A stretch of DNA of 64,000 bases from Dokdonella_A sp964582225. Lineage in GTDB: Bacteria > Pseudomonadota > Gammaproteobacteria > Xanthomonadales > Rhodanobacteraceae. A model generated the notes under the pieces. The model worked only from the letters and a program-made list of their open reading frames with translations, did no database searches and had not been told where the DNA came from. Positions 52,417 to 61,216 of the stretch are shown here, one piece after another (the stretch's first letter is position 1; the number at the start of each line of letters is the position of its first letter). Both the position numbers and the translations under genes were made by a program. The stretch lies in NCBI GenBank assembly GCA_964582225.1, contig CAZORA010000001.1:62001-126000 (forward strand). Direction: 5' to 3'.

Positions 52417-52550
52417 AGAGAATGTCTGAGCAAGCCCGTCATGCCCGCGAAGGCGGGCATCCAGCGACTTCAAGCCCTTGAAGTCAAAGGCACTGGACTC
52501 CCGCCTTTGCGGGAGTGACGAGCAAATATCGACTTGTTCAGACGCTCCCT
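52417..52550. repeat. Palindromic interspersed repeat (REP/MITE-like)
   Basis: Bounded by near-perfect inverted repeats GTCTGAGCAAG (52424-52434) and CTTGTTCAGAC (52533-52543, one mismatch). Inside are three hairpins: CCCGC-GAAG-GCGGG, ACTTCAA-GCCC-TTGAAGT and CTCCCGC-CTTT-GCGGGAG. The GTCATGCCCGCGAAGGCGGG half-module is familiar from repeats dispersed in Xanthomonadales chromosomes. No transposase is near. It lies upstream of hisS and before the tRNA-Pro promoter. Confidence 0.8.
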
Positions 52551-52601
52551 AGCGTAACAGAGGCAGGCTGCGGACCAGGCTCACATCACGGCCGAACCAT
52601 A

Positions 52602-52630
52602 TTGCGTGGACCGACCCCGACGGCTAGAAT
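52602..52630 (+). promoter_or_regulatory. Sigma-70 promoter of tRNA-Pro
   Basis: TTGCGT (52602-52607) and TAGAAT (52625-52630) are 17 bases apart. A GC-rich discriminator (GCGCCCCGC) follows the -10, as in promoters under stringent control. The tRNA starts 26 bp downstream of the -10. Confidence 0.75.
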
Positions 52631-52655
52631 CTGCGCCCCGCTGCGGCGGACGGTT

Positions 52656-52732
52656 CGGGGTGTAGCTCAGCCTGGTAGAGCGCTACCTTCGGGAGGTAGA
52701 AGTCGCATGTTCGAATCATGTCACCCCGACCA
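52656..52732 (+). tRNA. tRNA-Pro (CGG anticodon)
   Basis: A 77-nt tRNA starting CGGGGTG and ending CACCCCG-ACCA. The D arm is GTAGCTCAGCCTGGTAGAGC, and the anticodon stem CTACC/GGTAG encloses the loop TTCGGGA, giving anticodon CGG (proline codon CCG). The T arm is GCATGTTCGAATCATGT. The CCA end is encoded. Confidence 0.97.
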
Positions 52733-52743
52733 CTGAATCGATG

Positions 52744-52768
52744 AAAAGCCACCCGCGGGTGGCTTTTT
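52744..52768 (+). terminator. Terminator after tRNA-Pro
   Basis: A perfect hairpin AAAAGCCACCC-GC-GGGTGGCTTTT followed by further T. It is 11 bp after the tRNA and, being symmetric with a leading A run, may also stop the lipoprotein gene transcript from the other side. Confidence 0.93.
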
Positions 52769-52784
52769 CGTTTGCGGCTCCGGC

Positions 52785-53312
52785 TCACATGCGCAGGCGC
52801 GGCGGAACCCGACAGGCCTGCAGGCGCTTGCGGGCGTCACTCACGACCGCCGTATCGGCCAACGCAATGCGGGTTTCGACCAGGGTCTGCCAGTTGCGCG
52901 CGCACAAGCTGCCGATCCGCGGCCCAAGCCGGAAGCTCTGCATCGCGAGCTCCTCCGCCCGACGCCAGTTGCCTTGGGCGAGCTCGAGTTCGGCCAGATA
53001 CTGCAGCACGTCCGATGCGGCGGGCGCCAGCGTGAGCGCCTGCTCGCCGGCTTCGAGCGCGCCACGATAGTCCCCCGCAGCCTCGGCGCTGCGCGCGCGA
53101 TCAAGAAATCCATCCAGCGCCGCGTCACGCAGCGGCGACACCTGTACCGCGGAATCGAGCCCCTCACCTGCCGCACGGATGGCCGCGATGGAAGCGGACG
53201 GATCGAGCTCGACCCCGCGTTTCTGCGGGGCCGATGCAGATCCGCCGCTCAGGCAGCCGCTGAGCGCGAGGACCATGCTCAAGGTGGCCACAAGCGGCCG
53301 ATGATTGTTCAT
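52785..53312 (-). CDS. Hypothetical TPR-like lipoprotein
   Basis: A 175-residue protein with a lipoprotein signal (MNNHRPLVATLSMVLALSGC, lipidated Cys20). The mature part has a helix-rich centre resembling two TPR units (AEAAGDYRGALEAGEQALTLAPAASD and LELAQGNWRRAEELAMQSFRLGPR), and two further Cys at about 138 and 167. It probably sits in the outer membrane and binds a partner. Its neighbour upstream, on the same strand, is PBP1b (89-bp gap). A link to PBP1b, as with LpoB-type activators, is a possibility suggested by location only. Confidence 0.75.
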   Translation of the reverse strand: MNNHRPLVATLSMVLALSGCLSGGSASAPQKRGVELDPSASIAAIRAAGEGLDSAVQVSPLRDAALDGFLDRARSAEAAGDYRGALEAGEQALTLAPAASDVLQYLAELELAQGNWRRAEELAMQSFRLGPRIGSLCARNWQTLVETRIALADTAVVSDARKRLQACRVPPRLRM

Positions 53313-53400
53313 GACCAACGAAGTCGACCGGCGCCCAAAGCGCGCATTGTGGCACGCCGTCGCGACGGCTGCCGGAGTCGCGCAGGCGGACCGCCTCGGG

Positions 53401-55701
53401 CTATTCCATCCCTGCGGCCGACTCCTCGCGAGCGGCCGGCTCGACGCCGAACAGCTGCCGCAGCCGGTCCAGCGTGCAGTGCTCGACCTCACGCGGCGCG
53501 TAACCGGCGGCAAAAGCCAGCTCGCGGGCGTCGAAACAGGCAGGGTCGGTGCGGCGCCCGGACTGCGGATCGATCCAGGCGAGCTCCAATCCCGCCATGG
53601 ACACTTCGAGCGGCCGCGTCGGTAGATGCCGCATCAGTTCGATCCACACGCGCAGCGCACCGGTCGCACCGAACAGTCCAGTCGGCGCGTTGTCATCGCG
53701 GCCGAGCCAGGCAATTGCCAGCGTGTCACCGCTGAAGCCGGCGAACCAGGAGTCGCGCTGGGCGTCGCTGGTACCGGTCTTGCCGGCGGCATGCAGATAT
53801 CCCAATCCGGCGCCCACCACCGCGCGCGCGGTGCCGTCGACCGCCACCCGCTGCATGGCGAGCGTGACCAGGCGCGCCGCGCTGGTGTAGTCGCCGCCGC
53901 CCGGCTTCACGGCGTAGCGCGCAAGCGGCCGACCCTGCGCGTCGAGCACGCCGCGCAGCGCGCGGGGCGGCAGCGCGTGGCCGTCGGCGGCGAGATACTG
54001 ATAGAGGCGGGTCACGTCCCAGGGCGAGAGGTCGATCGCACCGAGCAGCATCGAGGGGTTCGGGTTGATCTCGCGGCCGAGGCGAAACGATTGGAGAAAA
54101 CCGCGCACGCGATCGACCCCGATACGCAGGCCGAGACTCACCGTGGCGAGGTTCCAGCTGTGCACCAGGGCGTCGATCAGGAGCACCTTGCCGTGGACCT
54201 TGCCGTCGTCGTTGCGCGGCCGCCAACGCGTGCCGTCGCGCTGCGGCATGTCGACCGGTGAGTCGTCGAGGATGGTGGCCAGCGAATAGCGCTGCGGCTG
54301 CGCCAGCGCTACCAGGTTGACGAAAGGCTTGACCAGCGAACCGATCGGCCGCAGCGCATCCAGCGCGCGGTTGAAACCCGGCGCGTCGACCTCGCGGCCG
54401 CCGATCATCGCGCGCACTTCGCCATCGCGCGCGCCGGTGACGATCAGGGCTGCTTCAAGCCCCTCCCCGCGCTTGCCCAGGGCCGTCAGGGTGGCGCCGA
54501 CCGCCTGCTCGCCGAACTGCTGCGCCGACGGAGACAGGGTGGTGTGGATCGCCAGGCCGGCGCTGTTCAGAGTTGCGTCGGGATATTCCTCGCGCAGCTG
54601 CCGGCGCAGCAAGTCGAGAAAGGCCGGATAACGGTTGCGGGCGAGGTTCGCGTGAGCGGCGACGCCGAGCGGCTGAGCGTGCGCATGGTCGAAGGTCGCC
54701 TGATCGATCAGCCCGGTATCGCGGAACTGAGCCAACACGAGATTGCGCCGCGCCAGCGCGCGCGCCGGATGGCGGCGCGGGTCATACAGGCTGGGTCCGC
54801 GCACCAGCCCGACCAGCAGGGCAATCTCGGCGGGTCCGAGTCCCTGCAGACCGCGGCCGAAATAGAACTCGCTGGCGGCGGCGAAGCCGTGTACCGCCTG
54901 CGCGCCCTGCTGGCCGAGAAAGATCTCGTTGACGTAGGCCTCGAGAATGCGGCGCTTGTCGTAGCGAGCCTCGATGAGGAGCGCGATGAGCGCTTCGTTT
55001 AGCTTGCGCGACAGCTTGCGGCCGCGGTCGAGGAACAGGTTCTTGACCAGCTGCTGGGTCAGGGTGGAGCCGCCCTGCAGCACCTCGCCCGCCGCCAGAT
55101 TGGTCCAGGCAGCGCGCAGAATGGCGAGCGCGTCGATGCCGTGATGGTGCTTGAAATCGCGGTCTTCGACCGCCTGCAGGCCGCCAACCAGGAGCGGTGG
55201 CACGGCGCCCAGGGAAACCACACGACGGTCTTCCTGCAGGGCGCCGTAGAGGGTGGCGATGCGCGCCGGCTCGAGGCGAAAGGCGGCCAGCGCCGTGCCG
55301 TCATCGGCGTCGCTTAGCCGCTCTACACGACCTGCGGCGAGACTCAGCTGGACACGCCGCTGGCGCTCACGCCCATCCAGGTAGATGAAACTGCGTCGGG
55401 CGATCGTGAAGCGCTCACCTTCGCGCCGCCAGGTGCCAGGCTGCAAGGCATCGCCGCTTTCGACGTAGCGCGCCGCGGCGAGCTCGGTGAGCAGCGCTTC
55501 GGCGCTGAGCGGCAGCCCCGGCTCGAGACGCAGCGGTCGCGCGTAGACCCGACTCGGAGTCTGCCACGACAAGTCGTCGAAGCGCTGGCGCACTTCGTGG
55601 TCGATCCAGGCGACCCAGGGCAGCAGGAAACCCAACGATGCCCCGATACCAATCAGAATGGGCGCGCGCAACAAGCGCCACGCGCGCCTCCGGAAAATCA
55701 A
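53401..55701 (-). CDS. mrcB: Bifunctional peptidoglycan synthase PBP1b
   Basis: A 766-residue class A penicillin-binding protein that polymerises and cross-links peptidoglycan. After a short basic tail it has one helix (about 13-33), the UB2H domain (SRVYARPLRLEPG..., about 48-130), a GT51 glycosyltransferase domain with catalytic Glu179 in LQAVEDRDFKHHHGID and GGSTLTQQLVKNLF, and a transpeptidase domain with Ser455-x-x-Lys458 (GSLVKP), SWN at 515-517, and KTG at 641-643. No ATG or GTG fits the start; TTG at 55701 gives LIFRRRAWRLLR and has TGGAG upstream, so it was chosen. E. coli PBP1b has a longer N-terminal tail. Confidence 0.93.
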   Translation of the reverse strand: MIFRRRAWRLLRAPILIGIGASLGFLLPWVAWIDHEVRQRFDDLSWQTPSRVYARPLRLEPGLPLSAEALLTELAAARYVESGDALQPGTWRREGERFTIARRSFIYLDGRERQRRVQLSLAAGRVERLSDADDGTALAAFRLEPARIATLYGALQEDRRVVSLGAVPPLLVGGLQAVEDRDFKHHHGIDALAILRAAWTNLAAGEVLQGGSTLTQQLVKNLFLDRGRKLSRKLNEALIALLIEARYDKRRILEAYVNEIFLGQQGAQAVHGFAAASEFYFGRGLQGLGPAEIALLVGLVRGPSLYDPRRHPARALARRNLVLAQFRDTGLIDQATFDHAHAQPLGVAAHANLARNRYPAFLDLLRRQLREEYPDATLNSAGLAIHTTLSPSAQQFGEQAVGATLTALGKRGEGLEAALIVTGARDGEVRAMIGGREVDAPGFNRALDALRPIGSLVKPFVNLVALAQPQRYSLATILDDSPVDMPQRDGTRWRPRNDDGKVHGKVLLIDALVHSWNLATVSLGLRIGVDRVRGFLQSFRLGREINPNPSMLLGAIDLSPWDVTRLYQYLAADGHALPPRALRGVLDAQGRPLARYAVKPGGGDYTSAARLVTLAMQRVAVDGTARAVVGAGLGYLHAAGKTGTSDAQRDSWFAGFSGDTLAIAWLGRDDNAPTGLFGATGALRVWIELMRHLPTRPLEVSMAGLELAWIDPQSGRRTDPACFDARELAFAAGYAPREVEHCTLDRLRQLFGVEPAAREESAAGME

Positions 55702-55870
55702 GGCGGGGCTCCATTCGAGATCATTCGCAGCATGACGAGATTCACGACCGGCCGGATGCAACTGGCGGAAGTGTAGCGGCAGCAAGCCGGGGCTCGTTGC
55801 GCGGCAAGGCCCGCCGAAGCGGATGCGAATGGGCGATAATCTCTGCTTGCCGTGCCCTCCCCAAGCCGCG

Positions 55871-58800
55871 ATGGACGACGTTCCGCCCGCCATGAGGACG
55901 ATCGACCCCGCGCCGCCGCACCGCTTACCCGGCGCTGCAGGCGCGCCGACCCGAATCTGCATCTACGGTGCGCCGAGCTCGGCGGTGGCAAGCGAAAGGC
56001 TGCTCCGGCGGCTTCCACAAGGCGCCCGCGTGAGCCTTTTCGGCACCTGCGCCGAGCATTTCGAAGGCCTGGGGGGCGCGGAGCGGGTGCCGGACCGACC
56101 GAGCGGCAAACGGCCACGCGACCTGCTACTGGCTGCGGCGGCACGCCATCCTGGTGAACATCTGGTGCTGCTCGATAGTGCCTTGGCGCTGCCGGAGCTC
56201 GCCATCGAGCGCCTGCTACGCGCACTGGATACGCCGGACGTGCTGGGGACGATCCCCCTCGACGGCGGGTGCAGAAGCCCCCTGCCCGAAGACCTCCTTC
56301 AGTCCGCGGACGTGGATCGCCTGGACGCACTCTGCTTCGCCTGGTCAGAGCGTCACCTGGTGGACGACCCCTGGTTTCCGGACGCGTTTCCGCGCCTGTC
56401 CGCGTGGCACGGTGAACGCATTCTCGAGCTAGGCGCGGAGCGGCTGCTCGACCGCGACGCGCTGGCCCTGGCCGGTCTGCGCGTGGTTGCGCTGGATCAT
56501 GTGTACGTCGGTGGACTGGAGGAACGCACGGCGCGGGCGGCAGAGGCACCCGAAGACGAGCGCATGCCACCCTCCGCTTTCAGCGAACTCGGCGCGCGTA
56601 TCGCGCCGGCACTCGCGCTCGCGGCCCGGCCCGGGCGTCCAGGTCTCAGCGGCAAGCCGGTGCTCCTGCATCTGCTGCACGGCTGGGGCGGCGGCGCCGA
56701 GCGTTGGGTGCGCGACTTCGCCGCGGCGGACACGCATGCCGAGCACCTGGTGCTGGTTGCCCGCGGCAGCACGACGCGACGACGTTGTGGGGAATGGTTG
56801 GAGCTCCTGGACGGTCGGCTCTTCGGGCCGCCGCTGCGCCGCTGGCCGCTGCCGCGGCCGATCGCGGACACCGCGCTCGCCGATTCCGGCTACCGCGCCC
56901 TGTTCGGGCACGTCCTGCACGCGTATTGCGTCGACGCGATCATGGTGAGTTCGCTGATCGGCCACAGCCTCGACGCGCTGCGCAGCGGGCTGCCGCTGAT
57001 CCAGGTCGTGCACGATCACTATCCGCTCTGGCCCCTACTGCATCGCGATTTCGGCGATCCGACGCTGCGCTTCGACGGCGTCCAGCTCGAGGCGGACCTG
57101 CGCGACGAGGGCTTCGCAAGCTTCTTTGCCAACCGCGATCCGGCGCACTGGAGAGCGCTGCGCCAGAGCACGGTCGGGGCGTTGGTAGCGGCGTCCGCGA
57201 GCCTGATTGCGCCCAGCCACAGCGCGCTTGCCAATCACCTGCGGCTTGCGCCCGAGCTCGACAAACTGGCCTCCTGCGTCATCCCGCACGGGCTCGCGCC
57301 GTGGCCGACGGCCATATCCGGCGTACGCGCGCCACCCGCGCGCGCGCGACTGCGCCTGGTGATTCCGGGTCGTTTGCAGGGCGGCAAGGGCAGTGAACTG
57401 CTGCGCGCCCTGCTGCCGATGCTCGATGATCGCGTAGAGCTGTTCCTGCTCGGCGCAGGGGCGGCCGGCCATGAGTTCTTTGCACACGCTCGCGTGCACG
57501 TCATCCTCGGCTATGCGCGCGACGAGCTTCCCGACCTGCTCGCGCGGATCCGGCCCGACGCGGCGCTGCTGCTGCCGAGCGTCGCGGAAACCTTCAGCTA
57601 CACGCTCTCCGAGCTTCGCAGCCTCGGCGTGCCCGTGATCGCGACGCGAATCGGCGCCCTGGCCGAGCGCATCGAAGACGGCGTCAGCGGGCTTCTGGTG
57701 GAGCCGCGAGCCGCGGCGGTGGCGGAATTGCTCCAAAGCCTCCTTGCCGATCGTTCACCGCTGGCTCGGCTGCGCCATGGAGCAGCGGCAGAGCGCGCAC
57801 ACGACAGCGCGACCATGGCTCGCGAGTACGCAAGGACGCTGGATCTGGGAGCGCGCCATCCGCTGCGCTATCCCCTTCACGAGGTCGATCCGGCGGCACT
57901 GGAAGCTTCGGTACGCGCGGCGCAGCTGCGCTCGGCCGCTCAGCAACAGTCCCAAACGCTGGCGGAACTCGCGAGGACGCGCGAGGAAAGCGCACGTCGC
58001 GGTGAGTGGGGGCACGCGCTAGGTCACGAACTGGGGGAATTGCGCGAGGAATATCGGCGCGAAATCACGCTCGCCGGCGAAAAGCTCGACGCCGTGCACG
58101 CGGAGCTGGAGGAACGATCGAGCTGGGCGCTGACCCTCAACGCCGAGCTGCAGGACCTGAAGCCCCGCTACGAGCAGATGCTGGGCAGCCTCTCCTGGCG
58201 AATCACCGCGCCGCTGCGTTCCGCCCGCACAAGGTTGCGCGTTGCGCGCACCAACTTCAGTTTCCGCTTGCACCGCGCAGCTGCGCTTTGGGGGCGGCTG
58301 CGCGGCAGCCTGGCGCGTCGCGGCGTTTCCGGCACCGCCGCGCGCATTGCGCAGGAATGGCAGCAAGGTGCGCCTGCGCCGGTGGCAGCCCCGCCCGAGC
58401 CCCGACTTGCAGAAAACCCGCCGAACCTGCCGGCCAGCGCCGCGCCTCGGGTCTCGATCGTGATTCCGGTCTACAACAAGATCGCCTGGACCGAGGCCTG
58501 CCTGCGCTCCCTGGCCGAACATGCCGGCCCGGTGCCGTTTGAAGTCATCGTGGTCGACGACGCGTCGAGCGACGAGACCGCCGAACGCCTGCTCGAGGTG
58601 GGCGGCATCCAGTCCATCCGCAACGTGCACAATCTCGGCTTCATCGGCTCCTGCAACGCGGGTGCCGCGGCGGCGCGCGGGGAATATCTGCTGTTTCTGA
58701 ACAACGACACCGTAGTCACCGCGGGCTGGCTCGAGGCGCTGGTCGATTGCATCGAGGAGGCGCCCCGGGCCGGCCTGGTCGGCGCCAGGCTGGTGTACCC

Positions 58801-60322
58801 GGACGGCCGCCTGCAGGAAGCAGGCGGAATCGTCTTCAGCGACGGCGCGGGCTGGAACGTCGGACGCTTCGAAAATTCCTCCGATCCGCGCTACGGCTTC
58901 CGCCGCGAGGTCGACTACTGCTCCGGCGCGGCGATCCTGCTGCGGCGCGAGCTCTTCGAGGAGCTCGGCCGCTTCGACACCCGCTACGCGCCAGCCTATT
59001 ACGAAGACACCGACCTGGCGTTCGCCGTGCGCGCGGCAGGATTCAAGGTGTACTGCGAACCGAGCGCCACGGTGATCCACTTCGAGGGCGTGACCTCGGG
59101 CACCGACACCGCCAGCGGCACCAAACGCTATCAGGTGATCAACCAGGAAAAATTCGTCGCCAAGTGGCGCGACGCGCTGCGGTCCCAGCCCGCACCCGGT
59201 ACGCCCATCCCGATTGCCGCCACGCACCGCGCGAGAAAGCGGGTGCTCATGATCGACGCAACCACGCCAGCGCCGGACCAGGATTCCGGCTCGGTGCGCA
59301 TCGTGAACCTGATGCGGGTCCTGATGGAGCTAGGCTGCCAGGTCAGCTTCCTGCCGGAAAACCGCGCCTGGAGCGAACGCTACACGCCGCCGCTGCAGCG
59401 GCTCGGAGTCGAAGCGCTGTACGCACCCTACGCGCAGGATCCAGTCAAGCTGCTGCGCGAGCGCGGCGGCGAATTCGACCTCGTGATCATTTCCCGACAC
59501 TATGTCGCCGCCAGCTTCGTCGGCCTCGTGCGCCAATACGCGCCACAGGCGCGGCTCGCGTTCGATACGGTCGATCTTCACTATTTGCGCGAGCAGCGTG
59601 CCGCCGCACTCGAAGGCAGCGCCGAGCTCGCCCGCATCGCTGCCGCTACGCGCGAAAAGGAGCTGAAGATCATCGCCCAGAGCGACGTCACCCTGGTGGT
59701 GAGCGAGGCCGAACAGGAGCTCCTGGCCCGCGACGCCCCGGACGCGCGGGTCGAGGTGCTCTCCAACGTGCACGAAATCCGCGGCTGCCGCAGGCCCTTT
59801 GCCGAGCGCCGCGATCTGGTCTTCGTCGGCGGCTTCCAGCATCCTCCCAACGTCGACGCGGTGCGCTGGTTCGTCGGTGAGGTGTTTGCCCGCATTCGCA
59901 CCGAGCTGCCGGAGCTGCGCTGCCACATCATCGGCAGCCGGATGCCGGACTCGATCCGCGCGCTGGCGGACGCGCAGACCCTCATGCACGGCTGGGTCGA
60001 GGACATCCTGCCACTCATGGACGGCTGCCGGGTTTCCATCGCCCCGCTGCGCTACGGCGCCGGCGTCAAGGGCAAGATCAACATGGCGATGAGCTGCGGC
60101 CTGCCGGTGGTGGCCACCCCGGTGGCGGTGGAAGGCATGCACGTGGAGCCCGGCCGCGAGGTGCTGGTCGCAAACGACGCGGCCGGCTTCGCCGCCGCCG
60201 TGGTGCGCCTGTATCGCGACGAAGCGCTGTGGAACCAGCTCTCGGCGCAGGGCCTCGTCAACGTCGAGCGCCATTTTTCCTTCGCCGCGGCGCGTGAAGC
60301 GATTCGCCCGCTGCTCGACTGA
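55871..60322 (+). CDS. Multi-domain glycosyltransferase (GT4 - coiled coil - GT2 - GT4)
   Basis: About 1,483 residues. Domain order (approximate): a divergent N-terminal region (1-260), a GT4-type domain (262-675, LLHLLHGWGGGAERWVRDF, VIPGRLQGGKGSELLRALLP, LPSVAETFSYTLSELRSLG), a coiled coil (690-790), a GT2 domain (858-1110, VSIVIPVYNKIAWTEACLRSL, VVDDASSDETAE, LFLNNDTVV), and a second GT4 domain (1120-1483, LVFVGGFQHPPNVDAVRWF, PLRYGAGVKGKINMAMSCGLPVVAT). Three sugar-transfer modules in one chain suit sequential building of a glycan or glycoprotein. No signal peptide. Starts at 55823, 55829, 55871 and 55892 are possible; 55871 is favoured because GATAAT at 55835 looks like a -10. No other polysaccharide genes are adjacent. 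Confidence 0.82.
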   Translation: MDDVPPAMRTIDPAPPHRLPGAAGAPTRICIYGAPSSAVASERLLRRLPQGARVSLFGTCAEHFEGLGGAERVPDRPSGKRPRDLLLAAAARHPGEHLVLLDSALALPELAIERLLRALDTPDVLGTIPLDGGCRSPLPEDLLQSADVDRLDALCFAWSERHLVDDPWFPDAFPRLSAWHGERILELGAERLLDRDALALAGLRVVALDHVYVGGLEERTARAAEAPEDERMPPSAFSELGARIAPALALAARPGRPGLSGKPVLLHLLHGWGGGAERWVRDFAAADTHAEHLVLVARGSTTRRRCGEWLELLDGRLFGPPLRRWPLPRPIADTALADSGYRALFGHVLHAYCVDAIMVSSLIGHSLDALRSGLPLIQVVHDHYPLWPLLHRDFGDPTLRFDGVQLEADLRDEGFASFFANRDPAHWRALRQSTVGALVAASASLIAPSHSALANHLRLAPELDKLASCVIPHGLAPWPTAISGVRAPPARARLRLVIPGRLQGGKGSELLRALLPMLDDRVELFLLGAGAAGHEFFAHARVHVILGYARDELPDLLARIRPDAALLLPSVAETFSYTLSELRSLGVPVIATRIGALAERIEDGVSGLLVEPRAAAVAELLQSLLADRSPLARLRHGAAAERAHDSATMAREYARTLDLGARHPLRYPLHEVDPAALEASVRAAQLRSAAQQQSQTLAELARTREESARRGEWGHALGHELGELREEYRREITLAGEKLDAVHAELEERSSWALTLNAELQDLKPRYEQMLGSLSWRITAPLRSARTRLRVARTNFSFRLHRAAALWGRLRGSLARRGVSGTAARIAQEWQQGAPAPVAAPPEPRLAENPPNLPASAAPRVSIVIPVYNKIAWTEACLRSLAEHAGPVPFEVIVVDDASSDETAERLLEVGGIQSIRNVHNLGFIGSCNAGAAAARGEYLLFLNNDTVVTAGWLEALVDCIEEAPRAGLVGARLVYPDGRLQEAGGIVFSDGAGWNVGRFENSSDPRYGFRREVDYCSGAAILLRRELFEELGRFDTRYAPAYYEDTDLAFAVRAAGFKVYCEPSATVIHFEGVTSGTDTASGTKRYQVINQEKFVAKWRDALRSQPAPGTPIPIAATHRARKRVLMIDATTPAPDQDSGSVRIVNLMRVLMELGCQVSFLPENRAWSERYTPPLQRLGVEALYAPYAQDPVKLLRERGGEFDLVIISRHYVAASFVGLVRQYAPQARLAFDTVDLHYLREQRAAALEGSAELARIAAATREKELKIIAQSDVTLVVSEAEQELLARDAPDARVEVLSNVHEIRGCRRPFAERRDLVFVGGFQHPPNVDAVRWFVGEVFARIRTELPELRCHIIGSRMPDSIRALADAQTLMHGWVEDILPLMDGCRVSIAPLRYGAGVKGKINMAMSCGLPVVATPVAVEGMHVEPGREVLVANDAAGFAAAVVRLYRDEALWNQLSAQGLVNVERHFSFAAAREAIRPLLD

Positions 60323-60340
60323 ATCCGGACTGCCGGACCT

Positions 60341-61156
60341 TCAGCGCCTCGGCGCCGACGTCCGAGCCAACGCGCCGCCGGCGAAACCGGCGCCGGGCGC
60401 GCCGAGCCAGCGCCCTTCTCCCAGCGCCGCGCCCTGCGGACCGAAGCGACGCTCGCGCAGCAGCGTGCTGCCGTCGCCGGCGCACACCACCAGGGTGGAA
60501 GCACGGGTTCCATAGCGCTCGCCGCGGACGAAAATCGGCGCCAGGGCGCGCTCGAGCTCGCGCCCGACGCCGGTGTGCGGAAGCGCCTCGTCGGCGGGCT
60601 CATGCTCATCAAGGAGCAGATCCAGAAGCCTGCCCTCGTCGTCCTGCGCGGGCGGGCGCGCCGGCGTCGCCGCAAACAGCGCCCGCAGGCGCTCGACCTT
60701 GGGCCAGCGCACGCCGATCGCGCCGTTGCTGATCACGTGCACGCCGGGCTCGAGTCGGCGCACGCGCCCGTCGCTGCTGCCGAGCGCAAGCACCCGGCCC
60801 GGCTCGCCCAGCATCAGGTTGAAAGGACCATATTCGTCGATCTCCGCCCGCACGCGTCCCAGCCACGACTCCGACGGCTCGTCCGAGCGCACGAAGCCCG
60901 CAACCAGCGCGCCGCGCGAGCGCGGCGCGGTCGCCGGCAGGCCGCTGCGCACGTTGGTCAATACCGCAAAACGCCCATCATCGCGCAGCGCGAGCCAGGA
61001 GCCGCCAGCGACCAGATCACGTCCGCCGACCACGTGCGCATTCTCGGCCCAAGGCTCCGCCGCGGCGCTGGCGCGCCCGTGAAACTCGTCGCGGTTGCCG
61101 AGCAGCAGCAGCGGCGTTTGTGGAATCGAATCGACGGCAAGAAGAATCAGACACAC
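60341..61156 (-). CDS. NRDE (TANGO2-like) family protein
   Basis: A 271-residue protein starting MCLILLAVDSIPQTPLLLLGNRDEFHGRASAAAEPW, which carries the NRDE motif and the Cys2 that would become the N-terminal nucleophile after Met removal. GRDLVAGGSWLALRDDGRFAVLTNVR and FNLMLGEPGRVLALGSSDG are family-typical. Human TANGO2 and relatives have been linked to membrane or haem/lipid handling; the bacterial role is unknown. It is convergent with the glycosyltransferase (18-bp gap) and 60 bp after the kinase gene on the same strand. Confidence 0.88.
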   Translation of the reverse strand: MCLILLAVDSIPQTPLLLLGNRDEFHGRASAAAEPWAENAHVVGGRDLVAGGSWLALRDDGRFAVLTNVRSGLPATAPRSRGALVAGFVRSDEPSESWLGRVRAEIDEYGPFNLMLGEPGRVLALGSSDGRVRRLEPGVHVISNGAIGVRWPKVERLRALFAATPARPPAQDDEGRLLDLLLDEHEPADEALPHTGVGRELERALAPIFVRGERYGTRASTLVVCAGDGSTLLRERRFGPQGAALGEGRWLGAPGAGFAGGALARTSAPRR

Positions 61157-61216
61157 GGCAGAAATCCCGCCCGGCTGTGGCGGCGATCGACCGCCATTCG
61201 CGGCGGCAAGCTCTCC

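Noticed and set aside
53350..53365. TGGCAC resembling a -24 element near the lipoprotein gene
   Set aside because: Wrong -12 bases and no gene start in the right place.
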